Positions 45,479-56,808 are shown, counted from the stretch's first letter. The stretch is 64,000 bases of DNA from Bimastos eiseni (GCA_959347315.1 OY365810.1:13233415-13297414); one strand, 5' to 3'. Program-made: numbers and translations. The notes: generated from the letters alone by a model not told the origin.

Positions 45479-46438
45479 AGAGACCCAGCAGCATGTCACA
45501 GGCCAAGAAGCAGAAACACGAGAACTAGACAAGCATTATTGCTTAAGATTATTCCAGCAGCGCTTCCAGCCAATATCACGTGGTGTTCTCGTCGCTCCCT
45601 GAACACAGACAACCATGTTCTCCAATGTTTACAAACATATCCAATGGCTGCCAGGGAGGGTAGGGCTCTGCCCTCCTCATTTTTCCAGACATGGCACTGG
45701 CACTAGCTGACAGTAACTGTCACTATATATCGGTGGTAGAATTCTCTGTGCTATGAATACATACTGATTTAGGTCGTAGCCACATTGCCACAACAAGAAC
45801 TTATTAGATTCATGCAAATTACAACCAAACTTATTGACATGATTATACAGCATCATTCCTCTAAAAATCTGGGTGACTGATGCGTGGTAAGCTTAGACCC
45901 TGAGTCTCATTTGATTAGAGAAACCGATGCCTCCTGAAAAATTCGAAGGTTAATCGGTGTCAAGCGTCTGCAATGGCTCAGGTTCAGCCTTTATACCTAG
46001 ACTGACAGGCTGCGATAATTAAGTGCGTTCTAGTAGAGGTGTAAGAAGTGTAAATTGACCGAAACTAACCCAACGTCGCCATCTGTTGAGAACGTAAACC
46101 AGACGACAGACAAGATGCTTCCGTATCAATCAGTCAGAGTGATGATTGGCAATTGGTTGGTGAAGATGTCTTTGTCGTGCATTATAGGCTGTATATATGA
46201 TGTAGTGTCGTCGCATGCCAAGGCCTATAATGCACCAGCGATGAGGCTCTGTGGTGTGTGCTGCCACGAGGTGTCCGTCTCACCGGGAGATCCGATCGTT
46301 TCAATCGTAAACAGTGATCGCACTCCAAGAGCCAACAGTCTGTCTGTCGGTCGGTTTTATCTGTTGGCGCACGCGTAGTCCCAGGCACCACGAGACCACC
46401 ACACGCAGTGGCACCGACAACCCAAATAGACGATGACG
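45479..46438. other. No recognisable gene
   Basis: Unique sequence. The frames at 45452-45706 and 46055-46378 lack recognisable domains. Confidence 0.4.
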
Positions 46439-46439
46439 A

Positions 46440-46870
46440 CGACGATGATGATGCTAAGACGCGAATGCTTCCTCTGGCTCAGCAGCAGAGCCAATGCTGC
46501 TGCTGTTGCTGCTGTTGCCGAGGGTGAGTGATGATGATAGCGGCGCATGTAGTAAGCATGGCAAGGTATACACGGCAGCGGCTAGGCCGACGACGACGCA
46601 GAAAGGCCGCCCGTCCGTCCGTCCGTCGGCCAATGCAGGAGGGGGAGAAGGAGCCCCGTTGGTCAGTGCTAGGAAGCGCCTTGCGGTGGCAGCGCCTGGG
46701 CACCACCGCTGTCGGTGACGACCGACCGGCAGCCGAGGCCTCTCACGCCGTCCGTCCGTCCGTCCGTCCGTCATTGGCAACGCAATCATCGAACACGAAG
46801 AGTAGTAGGAGGCCAAGGAGGAGCAGAATGGAGGAGATGATAAGGCAAGGGACGAAGAACGAGGGGAATT
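46440..46870. other. GC/CpG-rich island with CAG/CTG and (CCGT)n repeats
   Basis: GAC/GAT repeats at 46427-46452, an inverted 'agcagcagag...tgctgctgct' pair at 46480-46507, and (CCGT)n at 46606-46626 and 46750-46773. The area is CpG-rich and carries overlapping frames on both strands, none with a domain. It may be a promoter-type island or only repeat-driven composition. Confidence 0.4.
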
Positions 46871-47132
46871 GACGATGGAGGAGGAGGACATGGAGGAAGA
46901 GATGATGGCGGTGGAAAAGAAACGAGAGGAGGAGGGAGGAAATTGATTGATGAAAGACGATAGTATGGAGAGGAATACCAGGAGACAGAAGAGGGAAGAG
47001 AGGGGAAAAAGGAAGAGAGGGAAATAGCCAACGGGTATCGACCGACCTCCGTTCCCATGTTCTTCCTCCCCATTCCACTAGTTCTTTGCTTCGAGGAAGA
47101 GGAGAACAGGGAAGAGGACAAGTAGGAGTGAG

Positions 47133-47164
<32 letters not shown>

Positions 47165-47260
47165 GAAGAAGACTGCGAGTATGAGAGAGGAGGATGCGAA
47201 TGTGGATAAGGAGGAGGAGGAGGAGGAGGAGGAGGAGGAGGAGGAGGCGCTGGAGAGGGT
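46871..47260. repeat. GGA-rich polypurine tract
   Basis: GAGGAGGAG and AAGAGG repeats, including a pure (GGA)n run at 47209-47246. Leu/Ser-rich minus frames are artefacts. Confidence 0.85.
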
Positions 47261-47424
47261 ATGGCATCGGAGGAAAGAAAGAGGACGTCTCATAGCCAGA
47301 GGGATGAATGGAACGACAACTGCAGCATCTCCGTTTGATTGAAGGAAATTAGGAAGACGAATGATCAACAACAGACAACTGTAAACAACTTATACAGGAG
47401 ACACAGCAAACAGCGCTATTAACC

Positions 47425-47830
47425 CCATCCTCCATCTTCTCCTCTTCCTCCTTCCACTTAACCTCCTCTACTCCTGCTCCTTCCCATCTCTACTCCTGCT
47501 TCTCCTCTTATTCCTAATTCTCTTCCTCCTCCTCTTACTCATCTTCCTACTCCTTCTACTCTTCCTCCTCCCACTTGTCCTCCTCTTCCTCCTCCCCTCT
47601 TACTCCTCCTGCTCCTCCTTTTCGTACACCTCCCGTCCTAATTCTTTTCCTCACCTACTCCTACTCCTCCTTCTGCTGCGACTCCTCCTCCTTCTCCTCC
47701 TCTTCCTCCTACTCCTCCTTTTCGTACACCACCCCTCCTACCTCTTTTTCTCCTCCTCCTACTCCTCGTTTATGAACCTTCTGCTGCCACTCCTACCCCT
47801 ACTCATCGTCCTTCTACTCCTCTTTCTATA
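47425..47830. repeat. CCT/CTT-rich polypyrimidine tract
   Basis: TCCTCCTCTTCC-type low complexity. It has opposite strand bias to the preceding tract, so the two could pair partly as an inverted repeat. Confidence 0.85.
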
Positions 47831-48135
47831 CATTCTTATCGGTCAATTTTTTTTATACGCACAGACATTCATAGATACATATACACTTGCATACACACAT
47901 AGATACCCACATACAAACACTATAATATTGTAAAAGGACGAGTTAGACTGGATTGAGAGGTGAAGACAAGTTGCAGTAATCACCGTTGCGTACAATCTTC
48001 TCATCTCCGTTCCATTCGTTCATCGGTTAAGCCGAGGATTTTCTCTTCTTAGTTCCAGACGATTACGCAGAAATTCATTTTCATTTTAATTAGGAAACGT
48101 GTCTGTGCTCTCTTGAAAGCTAGAGTGTGCTCGTG
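47831..48135. other. Unique spacer with CA-rich patch
   Basis: 'catacacacatagatac' patch near 47880-47920. Nothing else recognised. Confidence 0.35.
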
Positions 48136-48137
48136 CA

Positions 48138-48332
48138 TATGTGTATACATGTGTGTGTGTGTGTGCCTGTGTGTGTGTGTGTGTGCTTGTGTAGGTGTGT
48201 ACGTAGGCGTGTGTATTTTGTGAGAGTGCTTGTGTGTGTGTTTGCTTGTGTAGGTGTAAGTTTTGTATGTGTGCTGGTGTGCATGGGTATGTGTGTGCGT
48301 TTGCTTGTGTGTGTGTGTGTTCGCGTGCGTTC
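48138..48332. repeat. Imperfect (TG)n microsatellite
   Basis: TG runs with TGTGCTTGTGTAGG-type interruptions. Frames on both strands are artefacts. Confidence 0.85.
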
Positions 48333-49318
48333 ATTCTGTTTCACTCCCTTGCATGTCATCCTTAAGACTGATTCCATCGACTGACCCCGTGCGGTTGGGG
48401 CATAACAGATGAACCCTGGGTAATATATAGAGAAATTATGCAGCGGTCAGTGGTTGGGTCTTGACCGGGGTTACTCTGGACCTGGTCATCAGCCTCGAAT
48501 CCTCGTTCGTCTCTTCAAGGAACCTTTGACTGAAAGGCACTCGATCTAAATCATTGGTCTCACACTCTAACTGCGGAATTTAACTGTTTTCACGTTACGA
48601 ACATGTAGCCGTTATCGACGTAATGGAAATCTCCAGATTTTTGAGGCGCTACTTTGTTAGGCGCACGTTGGCAGCAGGTCATTCGCAAAGGGAAGATCCA
48701 AGTCCCGTGGCCAGAGAGAGAGAGAGAAGGAATCAGAGGGTCTTACAAATCTGCATGTGCAGGTGAATCGTATTTAATGTCTGTTTGTCTGTCTGTTTGA
48801 ATGTGTCTGCTGTCTCTCTGTCTGTTCCTTTGCTTGCTTGATGCGTATCTCTTGGAAAAATCATTCAAATCAGGGTTGTTAACGCTCGCTTATAAAAGCA
48901 TTTCACCATATGCATTTGAATGGTAGGGCCTACTTAACGTTAAGAAATCGAGTCCGAATGCGCAATGTTCAGAAGGCCACAGTGTGTGCGCTACGACTTG
49001 CATCACTTATATAACGTACAATATTCTTTAAAGCGCAGTTAATGGCCATCGAGCCGTCATGTTGGCACAAGATGACCATCTGGTCATCGCGATGACCATC
49101 TGGTCATCGCTCCATCGTATCGCAAACCAGAGGCCAGAAATCCCTGTGCGTGCCCCTTGCCTTGCAGTCATCTACATGGTCAGCATTACCAGCAACAACT
49201 GAGGCCGTCATCTACATCGCTTGCCACATCGTGTACATCAACATCACTATATCACTATATTACATGTATCGTATGACAACCTTAATTCGAAAGCGATGTC
49301 AGTTGTACCTATTAACGT
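48333..49318. other. No recognisable gene; short repeats
   Basis: (GA)n at 48712-48727 after a tRNA-like 'gatccaagtcccgtggcc', TCTG-rich 48778-48825, and a 20-bp tandem duplication at 49069-49110. Confidence 0.45.
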
Positions 49319-49537
49319 TGTCATCATCATCATCATCACTATCGTCTTCATCTTATTCTTTCTTCCACTTTCTTCTTCTCCTTCTTTCTTCTCTTCCTCT
49401 TCCTTTTCTCCTTCTTCTACTTCCTCAGCTTCCTCCTCTTTGTTCATCATCATCATCGTCATCGTCATCGTCATCATCATCGCCATCGTCATCATCATCG
49501 TCTTCGTCATCGTCATCGTCATCGTCATCATCATCGC

Positions 49538-49572
<35 letters not shown>

Positions 49573-49650
49573 CCATCGTCATCGTCATCGTCTTCGTCAT
49601 CGTCATCGTCATCGTCGTCGTCATCACAATCATCATCATCGTCTTCTTCT
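49319..49650. repeat. (TCA)n/(TCG)n and TTC-rich repeat
   Basis: TCATCGTCATCG repeats at 49447-49650 flank a TTCTTCCTCC tract. Poly-Ser, poly-Asp and Ile/Val frames all derive from it. Confidence 0.93.
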
Positions 49651-50284
49651 TCGAATTTTTCCTCTTTCAACAAAAGCAGCAGCAGTATAGAAAAATCAAC
49701 AATACTGCCACACACTAAGATCCAGTTTAAAGTAGGCCTGTCATAATGTTCAAAATGCCTTAGTGCATTTTCATGAATGATGCTTAGTGCAGAAGTCTCT
49801 TGGCATGCTATGGTTAGCTACCAAAGCGAGGCAGAACGTGTGATTCTGATTTCAGCAAAGCAACCTCGATCTGAGAGTGATCGAGAAAATATCACGAAGC
49901 GCTTTTGCTATGAATATGCGAGAACATTATGGTGCAAATAAAAAGGCAGCGAATACTGTTATTCGAGTTGTAAAACTATCTCGATCTTTCGTTGCCCAGT
50001 TGCCCTGCCTGCTACAGTTGGTTGTCTATTGTCAAGTCGTTTGCCGCATTGGCTTCCTACGAATGTCACGTGCTACATATATCTATATGCCAAGTTAATG
50101 TCATTCTACCTGGCGCTGAAGGTCCAACAAGTGCGTGTTTACGAGCGGAGTCCGATATATAGCGCCAGGTCATTTAATACTGCGTGAGATGCGAGGTCGT
50201 TTCTCAGAAACACTTTTTCTCAGAAACGATTGGGTAAGGCTACTGTTTTGCCCTCACTTTATGGGCGCTGCAGTCATCATTATC
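49651..50284. other. No recognisable gene
   Basis: Unique sequence. 'acctggcgct' (50109) and 'agcgccaggt' (50160) are a 10-bp inverted pair about 40 bp apart. Confidence 0.35.
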
Positions 50285-50465
50285 ATAGAATACAATACAA
50301 TTGTTATTTGATATTGCCCTTCTTACAATTTCGGAAGCGCACACAAGCCTAGATGGTGCAATAGCTGTTATATTGCAGAGCAATTGAGCAAAGGGCTTGC
50401 TCAAGCTCCCTACAAAGCATCTCCTCGGACGGGGATCGAACCCCCTAAATTAATCGGCCACCGTC
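50285..50465 (-). mobile_element. tRNA-derived SINE, family A, with deleted anticodon region
   Basis: On the minus strand the tail is 'agaagggcaatatcaaataa' and 'caattgtattgtatt', the middle is 'gagcttgagcaagccctttg', and the B box is ggggttcgatcccc. The A box (ggtggccgatta) sits only about 10 bp from the B box, so the part between them has been lost. Confidence 0.8.
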
Positions 50466-50549
50466 ACACACATAATGACACATATGTTGATTCAGCTCAC
50501 ATCTTAACAAAGAAGAGAAGAGCAACCGGAGCCATGAAGCATAGCCATT

Positions 50550-50680
50550 AGTATGACGTGTTACCGACTTCATTTTCTTAACCTCGGCATATGAGGACAG
50601 GCGGCAGTCCTCTCCCTCGTCATCTCATCTTGACACCGACAGTATTCGATTGGTGTACTCATTACACCATGAGTTGCCTA
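50550..50680 (+). repeat. Copy of the 44654 dispersed repeat
   Basis: 'cgacttcattttcttaacct' and 'cggcatatgaggac' followed by 'gtcatctcatcttgacaccg' align with 44695-44765. Confidence 0.65.
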
Positions 50681-50737
50681 TTCACATGTATGAGAATGAG
50701 CAATGCATATATATATATACAACTATATGAAACTCCC

Positions 50738-50850
50738 CCGCTGGCTGCACTCTGCCAGTGCCAGTTCCAAGCCTGGATAAAGGAGGAGGGCGACGCTACT
50801 GGTCTTTGTTACCACACAGTGTCGTTAAATTGCAACTGCCACCACAATTG
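50738..50850 (+). mobile_element. Second full copy of the 113-bp element
   Basis: It starts 'aactcccccgctggctgcac', contains 'gccagttccaagcctggata' and 'aaggaggagggcgacgctac', and ends in a CCACCACA tail. It is co-linear with 5873-5985. Confidence 0.75.
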
Positions 50851-51190
50851 TATAATCGAATACATAGCCATAACCTATTAATGATAACCATGCGATTTTA
50901 TTGAACTCAACAGTATAACATTTAATAACAAATACTTCTAAATACTAATCGATTGACATGAGTTGAGAACAATAAGGATTATCGAAATAAACCCTGAACC
51001 ATATAAGTTCCGCTAGCAGCGGGTTATAAGAATGCATTGATCACTTGGAACAAAATAGCATTTATCATGCGTTCGTTCACAGCAACTTTCCACATTCTCT
51101 TGCGATAACTGTTGCCGGTTTTGAGATAAGTTTAAGTTTTTTTCTGGCTGCAAGAACATGTGCCTCGTATGCTAGAAGAAAGAAAGGAAT
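50851..51190. other. No recognisable gene
   Basis: Unique AT-rich sequence. Confidence 0.35.
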
Positions 51191-51194
51191 TACA

Positions 51195-51718
51195 GCGAAT
51201 TTGACAGCAATATTAGTGATCATGAATCGGGCGATGAGTCAACTAGCGATAATGGGGATGAAAGTGATGTTGATTCCATCAATTCGTAGATGCTTTACGA
51301 ACTAGATAGGCCTACACAAACCACTTCCCCCAGACATAAGACAGTGGCAACCCTCATCAGGTCACACACCAACATTTACTGGACAACAGAAATTGCTTTC
51401 TGGCAGCACAAACTTTGAGGCTGTTGACATTTTCAAACTGTTTTTGATGAAAGCCTTGTGAACCATTTTCGCAGGCTACTGTTAACCATTCAGTTCCAAG
51501 TACCTATCAATTTTTAGAATACTAAGTATTCCAGATCTATGAAAATAATAAATAACAAAAGCAATTTTCTTGACAAACCGGATTCATATTATTGCAAATT
51601 CCAATCATTGCAAGAATGAATCTAGTGTATTAATTACAATTGTAATAAAACGTGTTAGGACCTACGTGTTACAAGAGGGGTCTTTTTACCTCTGGTACGG
51701 TGGCAACGAAAGGGTTAA
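51195..51718 (+). mobile_element. piggyBac-like transposase relic with TTAA-flanked end
   Basis: An acidic N-terminal stretch (SDHESGDESTSDNGDESDVD at about 51205-51264) is followed, after stops, by TGQQKLLSGSTNFEAVDIFK and LFLMKAL (51375-51463). This resembles the start of the DDE domain of piggyBac proteins (FxGxxG...DxFxLFFd). A CCCTTTCGTTGCC-type end, reading 'ggcaacgaaaggg' and directly followed by TTAA at 51715-51718, fits a piggyBac terminus. The catalytic Asp residues are absent. Confidence 0.45.
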
Positions 51719-52655
51719 CTAGTTAACTAAACCTACTATTTAACCTGTAATAGCTAGTCGACCAAAGGCCAAAATGATTTTGCTTCGATCTTGGTCTCAT
51801 GCTCCAAAAATGCCACAAAAAACAGTTTACGGCATATAATGTTCCATAATGCTTCATGTTATGACTGCCTTTACTTTACCCAAACATGCATCTGCTTATG
51901 TACATTACGCAAGCAGTGTACGCAGCCACATGTAGGCCAACATATTCTGCATGAGTCGGCGTATACATATGCACGAGTTAAATCATTTGACGGAGTTGCG
52001 ATAGTAATTTCCGAATAATTAAATTAATCTTCCATTCGTAAAATGTTGGCAACCATTTTCCCATCGTATTTGACGGCAATAATAATTTTGGCAGCAATAG
52101 CAGCATCATCCTCATCATCATCTTCCCATGATCATTATCAGTAGTAGCAGCAGCAGCAGCATCCTTGGAAGCCTTCGTACTTGCATCACTGACAAGCAAA
52201 CGGACTTACATGTAGGTATCTGAAGGTTCAACGCAGCGCTGTCTCCTTCTTCCGCGATCAATTCTTCCAAAAGACGGAGACATGGAGCGTCGTAATCTTC
52301 ATCCGGGATTTAACGCAAATCCACGTGAAAACCACTGCAGCTTTAGACGAAGAAAACACGTGGGAAACAGAGATTGAAACGGATGCAGACAGAAACGTGG
52401 ACGTACGGGGATGCAGATACAGGTATATGTGCAGAGGTACAGAGAAAATGGTAAGATCAGTGCTAATTGATGAATGACCAGTGGAATTGATTTATCGTGT
52501 CATATATGCCAGGCTCTGGAGATAGATAGGGAAATTCAACGCTTTTCTACATCTCTGTCATGATATCCAATGCTTTCGTTCTTTCTGCTTAACTACGAAA
52601 GGCGGCTCCATCTTTCGTTTCGCTGATTTTACAGGCACAGATTCATGTGTGACGC
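51719..52655. other. No recognisable gene
   Basis: Unique sequence with a short AGCAGCAG run at 52146-52160. Confidence 0.4.
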
Positions 52656-52659
52656 TCTC

Positions 52660-52740
52660 ATGGTCTCCACCTCTCTCTGTGTGTCTCTCTCTCTGTCTCT
52701 GTCTCTTTCTCTCTCTTTCTCTCTCTTTCTCTCTCTGAGA
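52660..52740. repeat. TC-rich microsatellite
   Basis: TCTCTCTG/TTTCTC repeats. Confidence 0.85.
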
Positions 52741-53079
52741 TGCATGGATATGTTCATCTGTACGATTCTCGTTTAATTGGCGTCCTTCCCCGTTTGTGTC
52801 TCTTTCCATTCTTGTAACCTATTTGTTAATTGCCCCACTTCCACAGCCGTTGCTCTATGTGTATACAACAAGAACCAATGTGGCACAGCCTCTAATTACC
52901 TTCCACTGACGGATTATTCCATCATTTGAGACTAAAATCCTTCTGAACATAGAAGCAACCAAAGCAACGATATGAATCATATAATGAAACCAGTTAATAT
53001 CGCAACGATTGATGTCTGCAAGATTTAGCATCAAATTTTCCAAGAGGACAGTCACTCAAGACAGCGGGACTACATGTAG

Positions 53080-53480
53080 CATCGAAGTCAACAGATGCAG
53101 AAGAAGAAAATGTATTAATACATTTTATGAACAACTTCTTCCGATAATACACGGAATTCCCAGACACGAAATAGTCGTAACTGCGGGAAATTTTTAACGG
53201 GAAGATTGGCGCAGACAGTGATACTTGGAAACCAACAAAAGGAAGATTTGAATGAGGAAAAAGAATAACAACTGAGGAAACTCCTCAAGTTCTACTCTGC
53301 AAATGATTTTAGGATCATTTGAACAATTGCCAAAAGAAAATGTAAGAGATTCTGCGAGCAGAACAAGAAAGGACTAAAGCACCAGACATGGACGGAATCA
53401 CTCCGGAACTGCTTCAAGGTGGATGAGAAGCAATTATTAAGGCTATGCGTGTCTTTGTTTCAAAGATTCAACGCATAGCA
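53080..53480 (+). mobile_element. RTE-type LINE: endonuclease and RT pieces, deleted
   Basis: FYEQLLPIIHGIPRHEIVVT, then AGNF and, after a frameshift, NGKIGADSDTW, match the AP-endonuclease 'GDFNAxIG' motif. LLKFYSANDFRII follows and matches the end of the same domain. After a short deletion, KAPDMDGITPELLQGG matches the 'GKAPGxDGIxPELLK' start of the RT domain. Several frameshifts and stops are present. Confidence 0.85.
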
Positions 53481-53960
53481 AGAGAAATCAGAAGACCGGA
53501 TAAAATTATTGTGTGTGGTCTTGTCCTGCGACGGGATGCCGTATTATTGCCAGCACGGGAACGGGTGGACATCTACAGTAGACGACAGATGGCTGTCGGA
53601 ATATACACTTCTGGGTGGGAATAATACAGAAACGCAAAGAAAAGAGAGCAGTTCCTTGAGCCAGCTTTGATGTAATCATTGGTATTAGTAATAGCGACTT
53701 CATTTTCTTTGTCACTGCACATAAGGGCTTCGTGTTCATCGCCGCCAAATGACTGATATTGAAGCTCCTTGAGAATAAACCACATGCAGTGGCTAAGCGT
53801 CACAATTATCATCTGCCATCAAAAGCTGGATAAAGATTTACATCTAATGACCAACCAAGGCCTAAATGCATGCGTACATATACACATACTTAGTATAGAT
53901 ATAAACATGAACATTCACACACATTATTATATATGTATATTTACACATACGCATATGTAT
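53481..53960. other. Mostly unique; partial copy of the 44654 repeat
   Basis: 'gcgacttcattttctttgtc' and 'actgcacataagggc' at 53694-53730 resemble 44695-44730. Confidence 0.4.
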
Positions 53961-53964
53961 GTAT

Positions 53965-54140
53965 GTATTAGGCTATTTATATAGCGCCTTATAAGAGCCT
54001 CTCAAGGCGTATATACAATACATGAGTGTATGCATAAGTGCATAAGTGCATATTGCACACACATGCATGCGTGCATCACTGGAGTTGGGCAGGGAGCGCC
54101 TCCGAGTAGGTTATCTTGTAGTTGGGCGCTATATAATTTC
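53965..54140. mobile_element. Two opposed LINE-type tails
   Basis: 'ttatatagcgccttataaga' (53974, minus orientation) and 'gttgggcgctatataatttc' (54121, plus orientation) enclose a CATGCATG-rich piece. Confidence 0.55.
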
Positions 54141-54209
54141 TCTGACTAAATGCGTGCATACCAGCATAGTTTTCCCATATCATCAAACCGATCCATAGTT
54201 TCTCCCGAC

Positions 54210-54211
<2 letters not shown>

Positions 54212-54254
<43 letters not shown>
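54212..54254. repeat. (GA)n microsatellite
   Basis: About 20 GA units. Confidence 0.95.
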
Positions 54255-54257
<3 letters not shown>

Positions 54258-54830
54258 ACATTTTTAATATTTCTTCTTCTCTATCTCCTTTTATTGATTT
54301 CGTATACAGAGACTGAACTAACAGTTAGACGACTAGTCACACAACTGGTTTCCGATCTTATAACTGTCACGAAAAATATGGAGACACTATTCTCGTTTCC
54401 GTAACCATATCACCTGAGTGTCTTATTTCCGGTGATCACGTGCAACTAGCCGCTAACGAAGCAGCAGCAGCCAGGTTGAACGACGAACCCACAGCCTGAG
54501 ACCAGCAAGCCATTCGCTCATCATTTGGTCAAACAGGGAGAATATTCTGGGCTCAGGTGAGACAGATTAGAGTCGGATTTATGACCAACGCCACAGATAC
54601 AAACCGCACGAGAATCCGTACAAATCCCATATGATCCGGCTGTCTCAATAAAGATTGCAATCTGGAGTGGCGTGTCGCGTTGTCTGCCACTGTCTGTCTA
54701 TTCCGTTGGCCGTCTCCGTCTTAGAGCAGCCGACCAGCCCTCTGCAGCTGCGACTTTCACTTGCAGGGCTAATCCGGAATTTTATGCCATCTCGTTACGA
54801 TAGATGAGACGCAAGTCATATTTCACTTGA
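54255..54830. other. No recognisable gene
   Basis: Unique sequence. Confidence 0.35.
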
Positions 54831-55068
54831 GCACATATATACATAGAGGCAAATTTATTATATACATATACGGATAAATATTATGTTTTTCCATGTATCA
54901 TATATATATATATATATACATGACACATCACATTGATTTATGAGTAAGTCTTTAAATATTTTATGAAGGAACATATTATATATATGTTGTATAAATATAT
55001 GTTTATATATATGCTAATGTGCACAAACTGCAGATAAAAATCGCACGAATTCAGACAAATATAAAATG

Positions 55069-55099
<31 letters not shown>

Positions 55100-55165
55100 T
55101 AATCAATATATAAATGCACAGTCTGTGAATATGCGAGTGCGTGTAAATATATTATGTGTAAATCA
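54831..55165. repeat. AT-rich region with (TA)n patches
   Basis: TATATATA patches at 54900-54917, 54977-55015 and 55070-55100 in AT-rich sequence. Confidence 0.7.
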
Positions 55166-55497
55166 GTTTTTTCTATGGCGACTTGTTCTTGGAAGCGCTG
55201 ACCATATATCCAATGCTGAGTTATGTCGCTGAGTAGCGTGCACTTGTTATGCTCAGCGCTGCCGTTGCGAAGCTATTCATCTCCACATACATATATCAAT
55301 CTAGCTCTGCGCTTCATCCTTTGGGTTATGCAAGAGCTGCAGCATTTTCTGTTGCGAGGCGAAAGGCAACGGGGCAACCTCCAACCCAGCACTTGCATTT
55401 CTATACTTCCTTCTAGCCATTTGTGTGTATACTTAAGTAAATCACAGTTACAGTTTTCTTCGAAAATGGGCAACATGTTTTCGCCGTGAATTGTAAC

Positions 55498-55545
55498 AAT
55501 AATAATAATAATTATTATTATTATTATTAATATTATTATTTCCGT
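55498..55545. repeat. (AAT)n/(ATT)n inverted pair
   Basis: aataataataataatt followed at once by attattattattatt. It is self-complementary. Confidence 0.85.
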
Positions 55546-55654
55546 TTTAAATTCCAAACTGACAAATAGCGGTACAATTACAGTGTGAACGAATGATGAC
55601 GAGTTATTTCCGGGTGTAGAATTTAACAGTCGGCAGCCACGCAGGGCGCCATTA

Positions 55655-55790
55655 CGCCATACATATCATTTTTAATAGCGCCGCCTAGCGAAAGAAGGAA
55701 AGAAGTCAACCTTAGGTGGGATACGGTCTCGAACTCGGTGCCTCAGCTGTGCGTCCCAGTGCGCTCACCATTACACTACGGCCATTGACC
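55655..55790 (-). mobile_element. tRNA-derived SINE, family B
   Basis: The minus strand has 'aatggccgtagtgtaatggt' (A box), 'caccgagttcgagaccgt' (B box) and a tail 'aggcggcgctattaaaaatg' like the LINE tails. Confidence 0.65.
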
Positions 55791-55849
55791 CAATTATGAA
55801 TGATTGGAGAGCGAATCATTGCTTATCGCTGCACCACTATCAAATGACC

Positions 55850-55988
55850 ATACGTCTATCGATTGCGAATTGTGAAGGACTTGTTCAAAGTCCCAACACG
55901 CTAACCTAAGTCTCAGAGGAGACTCGAACCTGCACACTCCACGTTATATTAAGATATGCGAATTTACCAATTGGTTACCGCATTCCAC
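55850..55988 (-). mobile_element. tRNA-derived SINE, family A, left member of a head-to-head pair
   Basis: On the minus strand, A box gcggtaaccaattggtaa, B box caggttcgagtctcc, then 'tgggactttgaacaagtcct', as in the other family A copies. Truncated after about 140 bp. Confidence 0.75.
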
Positions 55989-56210
55989 AATTGGTGGCCG
56001 ATTTGTTACAGCGGTCGACCTGTCACGTGAAGAACTCAGGTTCGATCGTCGTCCGAGGAGTTACTGTTTATGGAAACTTTGAGTAAATCTTCGGACACAA
56101 TAATTGCTCTGCAATACAACTGCAATTGCGCCCTCAAGCGTGTGCACGCCTCTGAACTAATTCTAAGGAAGGGCAAATCAAATTACAGTCGCATTGTATT
56201 ACTCAGTTGC
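55989..56210 (+). mobile_element. tRNA-derived SINE, family A, right member of a head-to-head pair
   Basis: ggtggccgatttgttacagc, B box caggttcgatcgtc, then 'tgctctgcaatacaactgca', 'gaagggcaaatcaaattaca' and GCATTGTATTACT. Confidence 0.8.
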
Positions 56211-56750
56211 TGCGTCTCACATGTCCCACAGTCGATTATCGTATCCAATGATCGGTTACCAAGACAACATGCGTCGAGGATTTTGTGGTAGCCTGTATAC
56301 ATGAAATCGAATGGAATGAAAGACTTCGCTTGGTTCGAACTGATCAGAAACTGACGATTTTTTCTTCTGCTGACTAAAAAAATGGAATACCTGGATGATG
56401 CGACTAAGTTGCCCTAACAGAATTAGCTGACTCTTAATTCTTGAAAGCCAATCCTGAGCCAGAATTACGCATCTGAGTAATAATCTCTTCGGCTGCTTTG
56501 TATCCAGCGATCGTGTCCATGTCGCCTATAAATTACATGTATTTAGATGGCCATGCACTCTACATATAGCCTAACTGAGTTTGGTACTGATCACATATAT
56601 AGGATGTCTTAAACTGCATCATTAATTTGAACATAGTTATATATGTGTATATATATAGACTATGTATATAACGGGCTCAATGCTCATTGAGTACTGCTAC
56701 TCAGAGGAGTTTGAATCTACCACTGCCAGCATTTTATCCATAGCGCATCC
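56211..56750. other. No recognisable gene
   Basis: Unique sequence. Confidence 0.35.
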
Positions 56751-56751
56751 A

Positions 56752-56761
56752 AAATAATAAC

Positions 56762-56808
<47 letters not shown>

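Noticed and set aside
46743..47267. 174-residue Leu/Ser-rich minus frame
   Set aside because: Product of the GGA-rich tract. No signal peptide or domain logic beyond leucine runs.
49150..49746. 198-residue Ser-rich frame and 165-residue Ile/Val frame, with Met/Thr and Asp frames opposite
   Set aside because: All frames of one TCA/TCG repeat are open. There is no domain or splice support.
50109..50169. Small MITE with 10-bp inverted ends (acctggcgct/agcgccaggt)
   Set aside because: No target duplication at the flanks, and the inverted pair is short enough to be chance or part of a tail motif.
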